Shown here one piece after another: positions 1 through 5,652 of a stretch of DNA of 6,489 bases. Origin of the DNA: an uncultured Carnobacterium sp. (GTDB lineage: Bacteria; Bacillota; Bacilli; Lactobacillales; Aerococcaceae); assembly GCA_905371865.1 (NCBI GenBank), contig CAJPNA010000079.1, positions 1 through 6,489 of the forward strand, written 5' to 3'. The notes under the pieces were generated by a model. That model had not been told where the DNA came from and did no database searches. It was given only the letters and a program-made list of their open reading frames with translations. The position numbers and the translations under genes were made by a program. Numbering within the stretch: the stretch's first letter is position 1; each line of letters begins with the position of its first letter.

Positions 1-25
1 ATTTAAGTGTAGAAATAAAGTAAAC

Positions 26-30
26 GGAGG
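26..30 (+). promoter_or_regulatory. Ribosome binding site of the dipeptidase gene
   Basis: GGAGG lies 8 bases before the ATG at 39, which is a strong Shine-Dalgarno match at normal spacing and fixes the dipeptidase start. The promoter of this operon is not visible in the 25 bases upstream and is probably beyond the left edge. Confidence 0.85.
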
Positions 31-38
31 TAATTGTT

Positions 39-1457
39 ATGAGATTTGACCAAGAACATGATTCATGTACAACCATTCTTGTTGGAAAGAAAGCTAGCTA
101 TGACGGTTCCACGCTTGTAGCCCGTACGGAAGATTCATGTAATGGAGAGTTTACTCCAAAAAAATTCATTGTCGTACGTCCAGAAGACCAACCTCGTCAC
201 TATAAAGCAGTGATTTCAGGCTTTGAAACAGACTTACCGGAGAATCCAGTTCGCTATACTGCCATGCCAAATGCCATCAATAATGAAGGGATTTGGGGAG
301 CTGCTGGGATTAACGCCTATAATGTTGCTGTCAGTGCCACCGAAACGATTTCGACAAATCCACGTGTATTAGGAGCCGACCCACTTGTTGAAACGGGGAT
401 TGGGGAAGAAGACATCTTCACTCTCGTATTACCTTATATTCAAACGGCGCGCGAAGGGGTCGAACGCCTTGGACATTTCCTGGAAACAGCAGGAACATAC
501 GAGTCAAATGGGATTGCGATTTCCGATGTGAATGAAATTTGGTGGTTAGAGTCCATTGGGGGACATCACTGGATGGCACGTCGTGTACCCGATGATGCAT
601 ATGTCGTAAATCCAAATCAACTCGGTAGCGACTTCTTTGATTTTGAAGACAAAGAAAACTTCATGTGTGACCCAGATTTGAAGGACTTTATGATTCGTCA
701 TCATCTCAATTTAAACTATGAAGGAGAAGCATTTAATCCACGCTATGCATTCGGCTCACAACGCGACAAAGATCGCTTATATAACACGCCTCGTGCTTGG
801 GATATTCAACGCATGTTCAACCCGGAAGTGGAACAATCTCCAACAAGCTTTGAGATTCCATGGGCACGCGTTCCATACCGCAAGATTACGGTGGAAGATG
901 TGAAAGAATCGATGAGTACGCATTTCCAAATGACTCCTTATGATCCATATGGAAATATAGGCGATGGTAAGAGCAATCGTCGTTTCCGTACGGTAGGAAT
1001 TAATCGTACGAGTCAAACGGCTATCCTCCAAATTCGTCCAAATCGTCCACATGATACAACAGGGATTCAATGGGTGTCATACGGGTCAATGCCCTATGCA
1101 ACAGCTGTTCCGTTCTTTACACAAGTGGATACAACTCCAGCGTATTTCGCAAACACTACCGCGAAGGTTTCAACGGATTCCTTCTACTGGTCAAACCGTT
1201 TAATTGCAGGGCTTGCGGATGCGCACTATTTGGAACATCAAGCAGACATTGAAAGTTATCAAAAACATACATTGTCTCGTGCAGAAGCCATGATTGCCCA
1301 AGTAGATGCTCGTCTTGAAAAAGGGGAAACAATAGATTTTGAAGTAGAAAACCAACAAATGAGTGATTATATCGAAGAAAAAACGGCCTCTTTACTTGAT
1401 AAAGTATTGCTTCGTGCAAGCAACTTAATGGTGAATCATTATTCAGTTAGTGACTAA
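39..1457 (+). CDS. pepD: C69-family dipeptidase (PepD-like)
   Basis: This is a cytoplasmic dipeptidase of peptidase family C69, an N-terminal-nucleophile (Ntn) hydrolase that cleaves a broad range of dipeptides released by peptide uptake. The 472-residue protein is about the usual family length. Cys10, in the D-S-C-T-T motif, is the expected nucleophile; the nine residues before it would be removed by self-processing, as in known PepD enzymes. The family signature follows: G-K-K-A-S-x-D-G-S-T at 16-25 with R29, E31 and D32. Other conserved blocks are N-V-A-V-S-A-T-E-T at 95-103 and the stretch at 160-194 with E-S-I-G-G-H-H-W and R-V-P-D-D-x-Y-V. No signal peptide is seen. The start is set by GGAGG 8 bases upstream. 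The gene ends with two in-frame stops (TAA TGA, 1455-1460). A permease gene begins 30 bases later, so the two are probably co-transcribed. Exact substrate range cannot be read from sequence. Confidence 0.93.
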   Translation: MRFDQEHDSCTTILVGKKASYDGSTLVARTEDSCNGEFTPKKFIVVRPEDQPRHYKAVISGFETDLPENPVRYTAMPNAINNEGIWGAAGINAYNVAVSATETISTNPRVLGADPLVETGIGEEDIFTLVLPYIQTAREGVERLGHFLETAGTYESNGIAISDVNEIWWLESIGGHHWMARRVPDDAYVVNPNQLGSDFFDFEDKENFMCDPDLKDFMIRHHLNLNYEGEAFNPRYAFGSQRDKDRLYNTPRAWDIQRMFNPEVEQSPTSFEIPWARVPYRKITVEDVKESMSTHFQMTPYDPYGNIGDGKSNRRFRTVGINRTSQTAILQIRPNRPHDTTGIQWVSYGSMPYATAVPFFTQVDTTPAYFANTTAKVSTDSFYWSNRLIAGLADAHYLEHQADIESYQKHTLSRAEAMIAQVDARLEKGETIDFEVENQQMSDYIEEKTASLLDKVLLRASNLMVNHYSVSD

Positions 1458-1487
1458 TGAGAGGTTTGGGTTTAAGAGGTTAGAAAC

Positions 1488-2936
1488 ATGGAAAATAAAG
1501 ATCAAAAACAGCTAAGTTGGCTAATGATATCCCTGATTGCATTTAATTTTGTATGGGGTTTGGGAAATGTTGTCAATAACTTCGCCCAACAAGGGATTGT
1601 GGTGATTACATCATGGATTATTATTTTGGTGATTTACTTTATTCCGTATTCCTTAATGGTCGGACAATTAGGGGCGACATTTCAAGATAGTGAAGGGGGC
1701 GTCAGTGACTGGATTAAACATACGTCCACAAAGAAACTGGCTTATTTTGCCGCATGGACATTTTGGGTGGTTCAGATTCCTTATTTAGCGCAAAAACCAC
1801 AGACGATTTTGATTGCGCTTGGTTGGGTATTCCAAGGACACTCAGGTATTGTGGACGAGCTTCCCATTCCACTTCTTGTAACGATTAGTTTAGCTCTATT
1901 CCTCGTCATTCTTTATATTTCAACCAAGGGAATACGTGCGTTGAAATTTTTAGGAACGATTGCAGGGACCGCTATGTTTGTGATGTCCATCTTGTTCATT
2001 TTATTAGCAGTTGGCGTTCCATTTATTAAACCTGATTTGCAACTGGCAACAGCAAATATGGATAAGCTTGAAACGTATATTCCGAAATTTGACTTTTCGT
2101 ATTTTACAACCATAGCTCTTCTTGTTTTCTCGGTTGGAGGGGCGGAATGTATGTCTCCTTATGTGCATAAAATCAAGAATCCTGCCAAAGAGTTTCCAAA
2201 AGGAATGATTGCAATGGCGGTGATGGTTGGGATTTGTGCGGTCTTTGGTTCTCTTGCAATGGGAATGATTTTTGATAGCAACAATATTCCACAAGACTTG
2301 ATGAGAAATGGGGCCTACCAAGCGTTTGCGGTATTAGGAAAGCATTGGAATATTGGGAATGTGCTTGTCACGATTTACGCATTGACGCAATTTATTGGAC
2401 AAACAGCGACATTGGCATTGTCTATTGATGCGCCACTTCAAATCTTCCTTGGTAGTGCTGACAAAGAATATGTTCCTCGCTGGCTTCGTACACGTACCAA
2501 GAACGGTACATTAAAGAATGGATACTTGCTTACAGGAATTTTAACAGGGGCATTGATTGTCATGCCGGCTCTAGGGCTTAAGGAAATTGATACAGTCGTC
2601 GTGTGGATGACAAACTTGAACGCTATCGTATCCCCAATGTGCTTCTTGTGGGTATTTGTCGCCTTTATGTTCTTATATCGTCATTGGGACAGATATAAAA
2701 ATGCCGAATATAAATACATTAGTAATAAGACACTCGGATTCTTAATGGGCCTCTGGGGCTTTGCTTTCACCGCATTTGCATGTATTCTCGGAATGGTGCC
2801 GCAAGTGGATTATGCGCAAAATCCATCTGAATGGTGGTTTGTCTTAATTTCAAATATCATTATGCCATTTGCGCTTCTTGGACTCGGACTCCTCCTTCCA
2901 TGGATTGCATGTAGAGAACAAAAACAACAAGCATAA
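1488..2936 (+). CDS. APC-superfamily amino acid permease (YjeM / glutamate-GABA antiporter-like)
   Basis: This is an integral membrane amino acid transporter or exchanger of the APC superfamily. The 482-residue protein shows about 12 hydrophobic segments, roughly at residues 12-32, 36-60, 84-112, 126-145, 154-180, 204-219, 240-262, 288-315, 345-364, 370-397, 414-436 and 449-474. Helix 1 has the glycine-broken stretch F-V-W-G-L-G-N-V-V-N, the usual substrate-binding break of this fold. The loop after helix 2 carries the acidic, glycine-rich D-S-E-G-G-V-S-D-W (68-75 region), and helix 6 contains F-S-V-G-G-A-E (214-220) followed by the family-typical K-x-P-x-x-x-F-P-K-G (230-239 region). The overall pattern resembles the YjeM and glutamate:GABA antiporter branch, but the substrate cannot be assigned. 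The start ATG has AAGAGGT (1474-1480) 7 bases upstream. It is the second gene of the dipeptidase operon and is followed by a strong terminator. Confidence 0.88.
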   Translation: MENKDQKQLSWLMISLIAFNFVWGLGNVVNNFAQQGIVVITSWIIILVIYFIPYSLMVGQLGATFQDSEGGVSDWIKHTSTKKLAYFAAWTFWVVQIPYLAQKPQTILIALGWVFQGHSGIVDELPIPLLVTISLALFLVILYISTKGIRALKFLGTIAGTAMFVMSILFILLAVGVPFIKPDLQLATANMDKLETYIPKFDFSYFTTIALLVFSVGGAECMSPYVHKIKNPAKEFPKGMIAMAVMVGICAVFGSLAMGMIFDSNNIPQDLMRNGAYQAFAVLGKHWNIGNVLVTIYALTQFIGQTATLALSIDAPLQIFLGSADKEYVPRWLRTRTKNGTLKNGYLLTGILTGALIVMPALGLKEIDTVVVWMTNLNAIVSPMCFLWVFVAFMFLYRHWDRYKNAEYKYISNKTLGFLMGLWGFAFTAFACILGMVPQVDYAQNPSEWWFVLISNIIMPFALLGLGLLLPWIACREQKQQA

Positions 2937-2949
2937 AAATGAGTCTTAA

Positions 2950-2987
2950 AAAGACCTCCTTCTGCAAAAGGAGGTCTTTAATTTTTT
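2950..2987 (+). terminator. Intrinsic terminator of the dipeptidase-permease operon
   Basis: A perfect 12-base-pair stem (2950-2961 with 2968-2979) encloses a 6-base loop (CTGCAA). Two A residues then lead into six T residues at 2982-2987. It lies 13 bases after the permease stop codon and separates the operon from the next promoter. Confidence 0.93.
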
Positions 2988-3007
2988 AAATGTAGTAGGG
3001 TGTCTAA

Positions 3008-3036
3008 CTGACAATTTTACCGAAAAATGGTATAGT
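3008..3036 (+). promoter_or_regulatory. Promoter of the glycosyltransferase gene
   Basis: The -35 box CTGACA (3008-3013) lies 17 bases before the -10 box TATAGT (3031-3036), which is extended by TG at 3028-3029 (TGGTATAGT). Each hexamer is 5/6 to the sigma-A consensus and the spacing is ideal. Transcription would begin near 3042-3044, giving a leader of about 30 bases to the ATG at 3075. A partial dyad (TTACC at 3017-3021, GGTAT at 3029-3033) sits in the spacer and overlaps the -10 box. Confidence 0.8.
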
Positions 3037-3061
3037 AATGAAGATAAATTTACTTGAAACG

Positions 3062-3068
3062 AGAGGTG
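3062..3068 (+). promoter_or_regulatory. Ribosome binding site that decides the glycosyltransferase start
   Basis: AGAGGTG lies 6 bases before the ATG at 3075. An in-frame TTG at 3054 would add seven residues, but it has no good Shine-Dalgarno and would leave only about 10 bases of leader from the predicted transcription start. The ATG at 3075 is therefore preferred. Confidence 0.75.
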
Positions 3069-3074
3069 CACCCC

Positions 3075-4091
3075 ATGAAATTATTAACCGTTGCAGTCCC
3101 TTGCTACAACTCTCAAGAATATATGCATTATTGTATCCAAACACTCCTTTCTGGTGGGGAAGAAGTCGAAATTTTAATCATTAACGATGGTTCTAAAGAC
3201 GACACTGCTCGCATCGCTGACCAATATGCAGCTGCTTATCCAACAATTATCCGAGCGATCCATCAAGAAAATAAAGGACATGGTGGAGCTGTGAATACAG
3301 GGATGGCGAATGCAACAGGGAAGTACTTCAAAGTGGTCGATAGTGACGACTGGGTAGATGTGCGTGCATACTTAAAAATCTTAGAACAATTACAACGCTT
3401 CGAAGAAACTGGGGAAGAAGTAGATGTGTTCATTACGAACTTTGTTTACGAAAAAGAAGGCGCGAAAACGAAAAAAATCATGCGCTACACTTCAGCCTTT
3501 CCTGAAAATCAAGTGTTTACTTGGAAAGATGCGAAGCCGCTTCGTCGTGGGAAATACATGATGATGCATTCACTCATTTACAATATGAACTTGCTTCGTA
3601 AATCAGACCTTCAGTTGCCGGAGCATACCTTCTATGTGGATAATTTATTTGTTTTCGTCCCACTGCAATATACCAAAAAATTATACTATATGAATGTGGA
3701 TTTCTACCGTTACTTTATCGGTCGTGAAGATCAGTCGGTCAATGAGAAAGTGATGATTAGCCGTATCGACCAACAAATTCGTGTAAATGAGTTATTGATG
3801 TCGAATTTCAATAGCGATTGGCAATTTCCTCCGGTGTTAAAAAAATACTTACTAAATCACCTAGAGATTACTACCGTAATTTCTTGTGCGCTACTCAATA
3901 AGGGTGGACTACCAGAGCATCAAGAGAAGAAAAAAGCATTGCTTGCTGATTTAAAAGAAGCAAATCCCGAAGTGTTCCATCTGATTAGCCAAGCAGTACT
4001 CAGCAGAATTACGATGGCGAAGAACAAACCTGTACAAGTACTTTCGAATGGGATTTATACAGTGACACAACGCTTCTTTGGTTTTAACTAA
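3075..4091 (+). CDS. Family 2 glycosyltransferase (GT-A fold)
   Basis: This is a cytoplasmic or membrane-peripheral glycosyltransferase that transfers a sugar from a nucleotide-sugar donor, most likely for a cell-surface polysaccharide or glycolipid. From the ATG at 3075 the protein has 338 residues. The GT2 domain fills roughly residues 1-110: V-P-C-Y-N at 8-12, I-I-N-D-G-S at 35-40 (nucleotide-binding aspartate D38), E-N-K-G-H-G-G-A-V-N-T-G at 65-76, and the metal-binding DxD motif as D-S-D-D at 89-92. The C-terminal two thirds is less conserved and shows no clear membrane helix, unlike polyprenyl-phosphate glycosyltransferases with C-terminal helices. The gene has its own promoter and terminator. 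The next gene is glf, so a role in a galactofuranose-containing glycan is possible, but this is inference from position only. Donor and acceptor sugars are unknown. Confidence 0.88.
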   Translation: MKLLTVAVPCYNSQEYMHYCIQTLLSGGEEVEILIINDGSKDDTARIADQYAAAYPTIIRAIHQENKGHGGAVNTGMANATGKYFKVVDSDDWVDVRAYLKILEQLQRFEETGEEVDVFITNFVYEKEGAKTKKIMRYTSAFPENQVFTWKDAKPLRRGKYMMMHSLIYNMNLLRKSDLQLPEHTFYVDNLFVFVPLQYTKKLYYMNVDFYRYFIGREDQSVNEKVMISRIDQQIRVNELLMSNFNSDWQFPPVLKKYLLNHLEITTVISCALLNKGGLPEHQEKKKALLADLKEANPEVFHLISQAVLSRITMAKNKPVQVLSNGIYTVTQRFFGFN

Positions 4092-4102
4092 ATAGAGTTT
4101 CG

Positions 4103-4132
4103 AACTACTAGGCTCTTGTCTGGTAGTTTTTT
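4103..4132 (+). terminator. Intrinsic terminator of the glycosyltransferase gene
   Basis: A 9-base-pair stem with one T-G wobble (4103-4111 with 4120-4128) and an 8-base loop ends in a run of six T residues at 4127-4132. It begins 11 bases after the stop codon. It implies that glf is not simply read through from the upstream gene. Confidence 0.8.
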
Positions 4133-4137
4133 AGTTC

Positions 4138-4155
4138 ATTACCATATTTGGTAAT
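4138..4155. repeat. Perfect 7-base palindrome upstream of the glf promoter (possible operator)
   Basis: ATTACCA (4138-4144) and its exact complement TGGTAAT (4149-4155) flank TATT. The dyad lies 23 bases upstream of the putative -35 box of glf and just after the preceding terminator. Size and symmetry suit a dimeric transcription factor site, but no such regulator can be named. A weak extra hairpin of the terminator region is the alternative. Confidence 0.4.
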
Positions 4156-4178
4156 TGCGTGAAGAGCGCCTTATCATT

Positions 4179-4208
4179 TTGGTACGAAACCTGCGTCCAT
4201 GGTATAAT
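4179..4208 (+). promoter_or_regulatory. Promoter of glf
   Basis: A perfect extended -10, TGGTATAAT (TG at 4200-4201, TATAAT at 4203-4208), is preceded at 18-base spacing by a weaker -35 box, TTGGTA (4179-4184). Transcription would begin near 4215, about 26 bases before the ATG at 4241. The ribosome binding site is weak (GGGGA at 4230-4234). Confidence 0.8.
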
Positions 4209-4240
4209 GAACAAGATAAAATAAGAAATGGGGAAACCAC

Positions 4241-5350
4241 ATGAAACCATTTGATTACATCGTTGTGGGTGCTGGATTATTCGGTGCGACCTTTGCACAT
4301 GAAGCAGCGACACGCGGTTATAAAGTAAAAGTGATTGAGAAAAGAAATCATATTGCAGGGAATATTTATACTAAAGAAGTGGAAGGCATTCAAGTGCACG
4401 AATATGGTGCGCACATTTTCCACACAAGCGATAAGAAGATTTGGGATTATGTGCATCAGTTTGCGACATTTAATCGTTATACAAATACCCCAGTTGCGAA
4501 CTTCAACGGGGAGATTTACAACTTGCCGTTTAACATGAATACCTTTAACAAATTATGGGGTGTTGTGACGCCTCAAGAAGCTGAAGCCAAAATCGCTGAG
4601 CAACGTGCAGTGGTCGGAGGCAAGGAGCCTGAGAACTTAGAAGAGCAGGCGATTTCTCTTGTTGGGGAAGATATTTACTATAAGCTCATCAAGGGCTACA
4701 CGGAGAAACAATGGGGACGTTCGGCTACAGAATTACCAGCGTTTATCATCCGCCGTTTGCCGGTTCGCTATACTTATGACAACAACTATTTTAACGATAC
4801 GTACCAAGGGATTCCGATTGGCGGCTATACAAAAATGATTGAAGCCATGCTAGACCATGAGAACATTGAGGTCGAGTTGAATGTCGATTTCTTCGGGAAA
4901 AAAGACGAGTACTTAAATAGTGGTGCCAAAATCGTCTTCACGGGAATGATTGACGAGTTCTTTGATTATAAACTTGGAACGCTGGAATACCGTTCGCTTC
5001 GTTTTGAAACAGAAGTATTGGACGTGGAGAACTACCAAGGAAATGCGGTGGTGAACTATACAGACCGAAAAACGCCATACACTCGCATTATCGAGCATAA
5101 ACATTTCGAGTTTGGAACGCAACCAAAAACGGTAATTACGCGTGAGTATCCTGCCGATTGGAAGGTGGGCGATGAGCCATATTATCCAGTGAATAATCAA
5201 GTTAATAACGACTTATATGCGCAGTATAAGAAATTAGCGCAGACAGTTCCACAAGTCATCTTCGGGGGACGCCTTGGACAGTATCGTTATTACGATATGC
5301 ATCAAGTCATCGCCGCCGCACTAGAAACCGTTAAACATGAATTTGAGTAA
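4241..5350 (+). CDS. glf: UDP-galactopyranose mutase
   Basis: This cytoplasmic flavoenzyme interconverts UDP-galactopyranose and UDP-galactofuranose using reduced FAD, and supplies the donor for galactofuranose residues in surface glycans. The 369-residue length is typical of the bacterial enzyme. The N-terminal Rossmann motif is G-A-G-L-F-G at 10-15, with E34 (V-I-E-K-R) expected to bind the FAD ribose. Family blocks follow: Y-G-A-H-I-F-H-T at 55-62, E-K-Q-W-G-R at 155-160 with the substrate-stacking tryptophan W158, R-R-L-P-V-R at 171-176, and the C-terminal F-G-G-R-L-G-Q-Y-R-Y-Y-D-M at 341-353. R344 and D352 correspond to catalytic-site residues of known bacterial mutases. Nothing essential appears to be missing. 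The gene is a single transcription unit with its own promoter and terminator. The upstream GT2 gene may act in the same glycan pathway. Confidence 0.96.
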   Translation: MKPFDYIVVGAGLFGATFAHEAATRGYKVKVIEKRNHIAGNIYTKEVEGIQVHEYGAHIFHTSDKKIWDYVHQFATFNRYTNTPVANFNGEIYNLPFNMNTFNKLWGVVTPQEAEAKIAEQRAVVGGKEPENLEEQAISLVGEDIYYKLIKGYTEKQWGRSATELPAFIIRRLPVRYTYDNNYFNDTYQGIPIGGYTKMIEAMLDHENIEVELNVDFFGKKDEYLNSGAKIVFTGMIDEFFDYKLGTLEYRSLRFETEVLDVENYQGNAVVNYTDRKTPYTRIIEHKHFEFGTQPKTVITREYPADWKVGDEPYYPVNNQVNNDLYAQYKKLAQTVPQVIFGGRLGQYRYYDMHQVIAAALETVKHEFE

Positions 5351-5353
5351 ACG

Positions 5354-5402
5354 CCAAAACACCCTATATGGCCCATGTCCATATAAGGTGTTTTGGGTTT
5401 TG
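5354..5402 (+). terminator. Intrinsic terminator of glf
   Basis: An 18-position stem with a single C-A mismatch (5354-5371 with 5379-5396) closes a 7-base loop and is followed by GTTTTGATTT. It starts 3 bases after the glf stop codon. The stem is unusually long, but the U-tract is short and interrupted. It would act mainly on plus-strand transcripts, because no good T-run follows it on the other strand. Confidence 0.85.
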
Positions 5403-5422
5403 ATTTATTGTAAGAGTGGATT

Positions 5423-5606
5423 GATTCCTCCGAATCCTAGCGGATTTTATCATAACTACAATAATGGGGTACCGGTTCGAGCCTGTAGTCTCTCACCTTT
5501 AAAGCTTCAAAAAGGGCGTACGGAATAAATTCCTACGCCCTTTAATTCACATTTAATACGATTCCCCATTATTGTGGCTATGAAATCCGCAAGATTCTTC
5601 GGAATC
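5423..5606. repeat. Long imperfect inverted repeat, possible structured RNA or decayed miniature element
   Basis: This element accounts for most of the gene-free stretch 5351-5652. The left arm 5423-5469 pairs with the right arm 5564-5606 over about 38 positions, including one T-G wobble. From the inside outwards: 14 pairs (5456-5469 with 5564-5577), one mismatch, 4 pairs (5451-5454 with 5579-5582), a 3-base bulge, 8 pairs (5440-5447 with 5583-5590), 5 pairs (5432-5436 with 5593-5597), a 3x3 internal loop, and 6 pairs (5423-5428 with 5601-5606). The 94-base apical part holds a palindrome at 5470-5487 and the terminator-like hairpin at 5511-5543. No open reading frame of note, transposase or target duplication is seen, and no convincing promoter on either strand. 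The symmetry is seen directly; whether it works as RNA or DNA is unknown. Confidence 0.65.
5511..5543 (-). terminator. Probable trhO terminator (bidirectional hairpin)
   Basis: A perfect 10-base-pair stem (5511-5520 with 5534-5543) is extended by 4 more pairs past a bulged C (5522-5525 with 5530-5533) around a 4-base loop. Read on the minus strand, the stem ends in five T residues (complement of 5509-5513). It lies about 110 bases past the trhO stop, so it is the best candidate terminator for trhO. On the plus strand TTTAATT follows, so it could also back up the glf terminator. Confidence 0.7.
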
Positions 5607-5652
5607 CATACACAATCAATCAAACCAAAAATGTTTTTGCTTGTTCATCAAA

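Noticed and set aside
777..1070. Antisense and alternate-frame open frames within the dipeptidase, permease, glf and trhO genes
   Set aside because: All lie within well-supported genes, have no family-like motifs or good ribosome binding sites, and are shadows of the coding frames.
2968..2995. Right arm of the operon terminator contains a strong Shine-Dalgarno-like AAGGAGG, followed by ATG TAG at 2990-2995
   Set aside because: The sequence is explained by the terminator stem, and the ATG is followed at once by a stop codon, so there is no gene; a minimal start-stop is most likely chance.
3054..3074. In-frame TTG giving a seven-residue longer glycosyltransferase
   Set aside because: It has no suitable ribosome binding site, lies too close to the predicted transcription start, and the extension is not part of the usual GT2 N-terminus; the ATG at 3075 has AGAGGTG at good spacing.
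5460..5480. Resemblance of ATGGGGTACCGG to the T-box motif (GGGTGGTACCGCG) followed by a terminator hairpin
   Set aside because: The key TGGNACC core is not matched, no specifier stem can be recognised, and no plus-strand gene follows for it to regulate.
5474..5483. GGTTCGAGCC looks like the T-arm of a tRNA
   Set aside because: The flanking bases do not form a five-pair T stem, and no acceptor, D or anticodon arms can be drawn around it on either strand.
5337..5528. Plus-strand open frame of 63 codons overlapping the end of glf and running through its terminator
   Set aside because: It lacks its own ribosome binding site, crosses two hairpin structures and encodes no recognisable protein; it is a by-product of the glf end and the inverted repeat.
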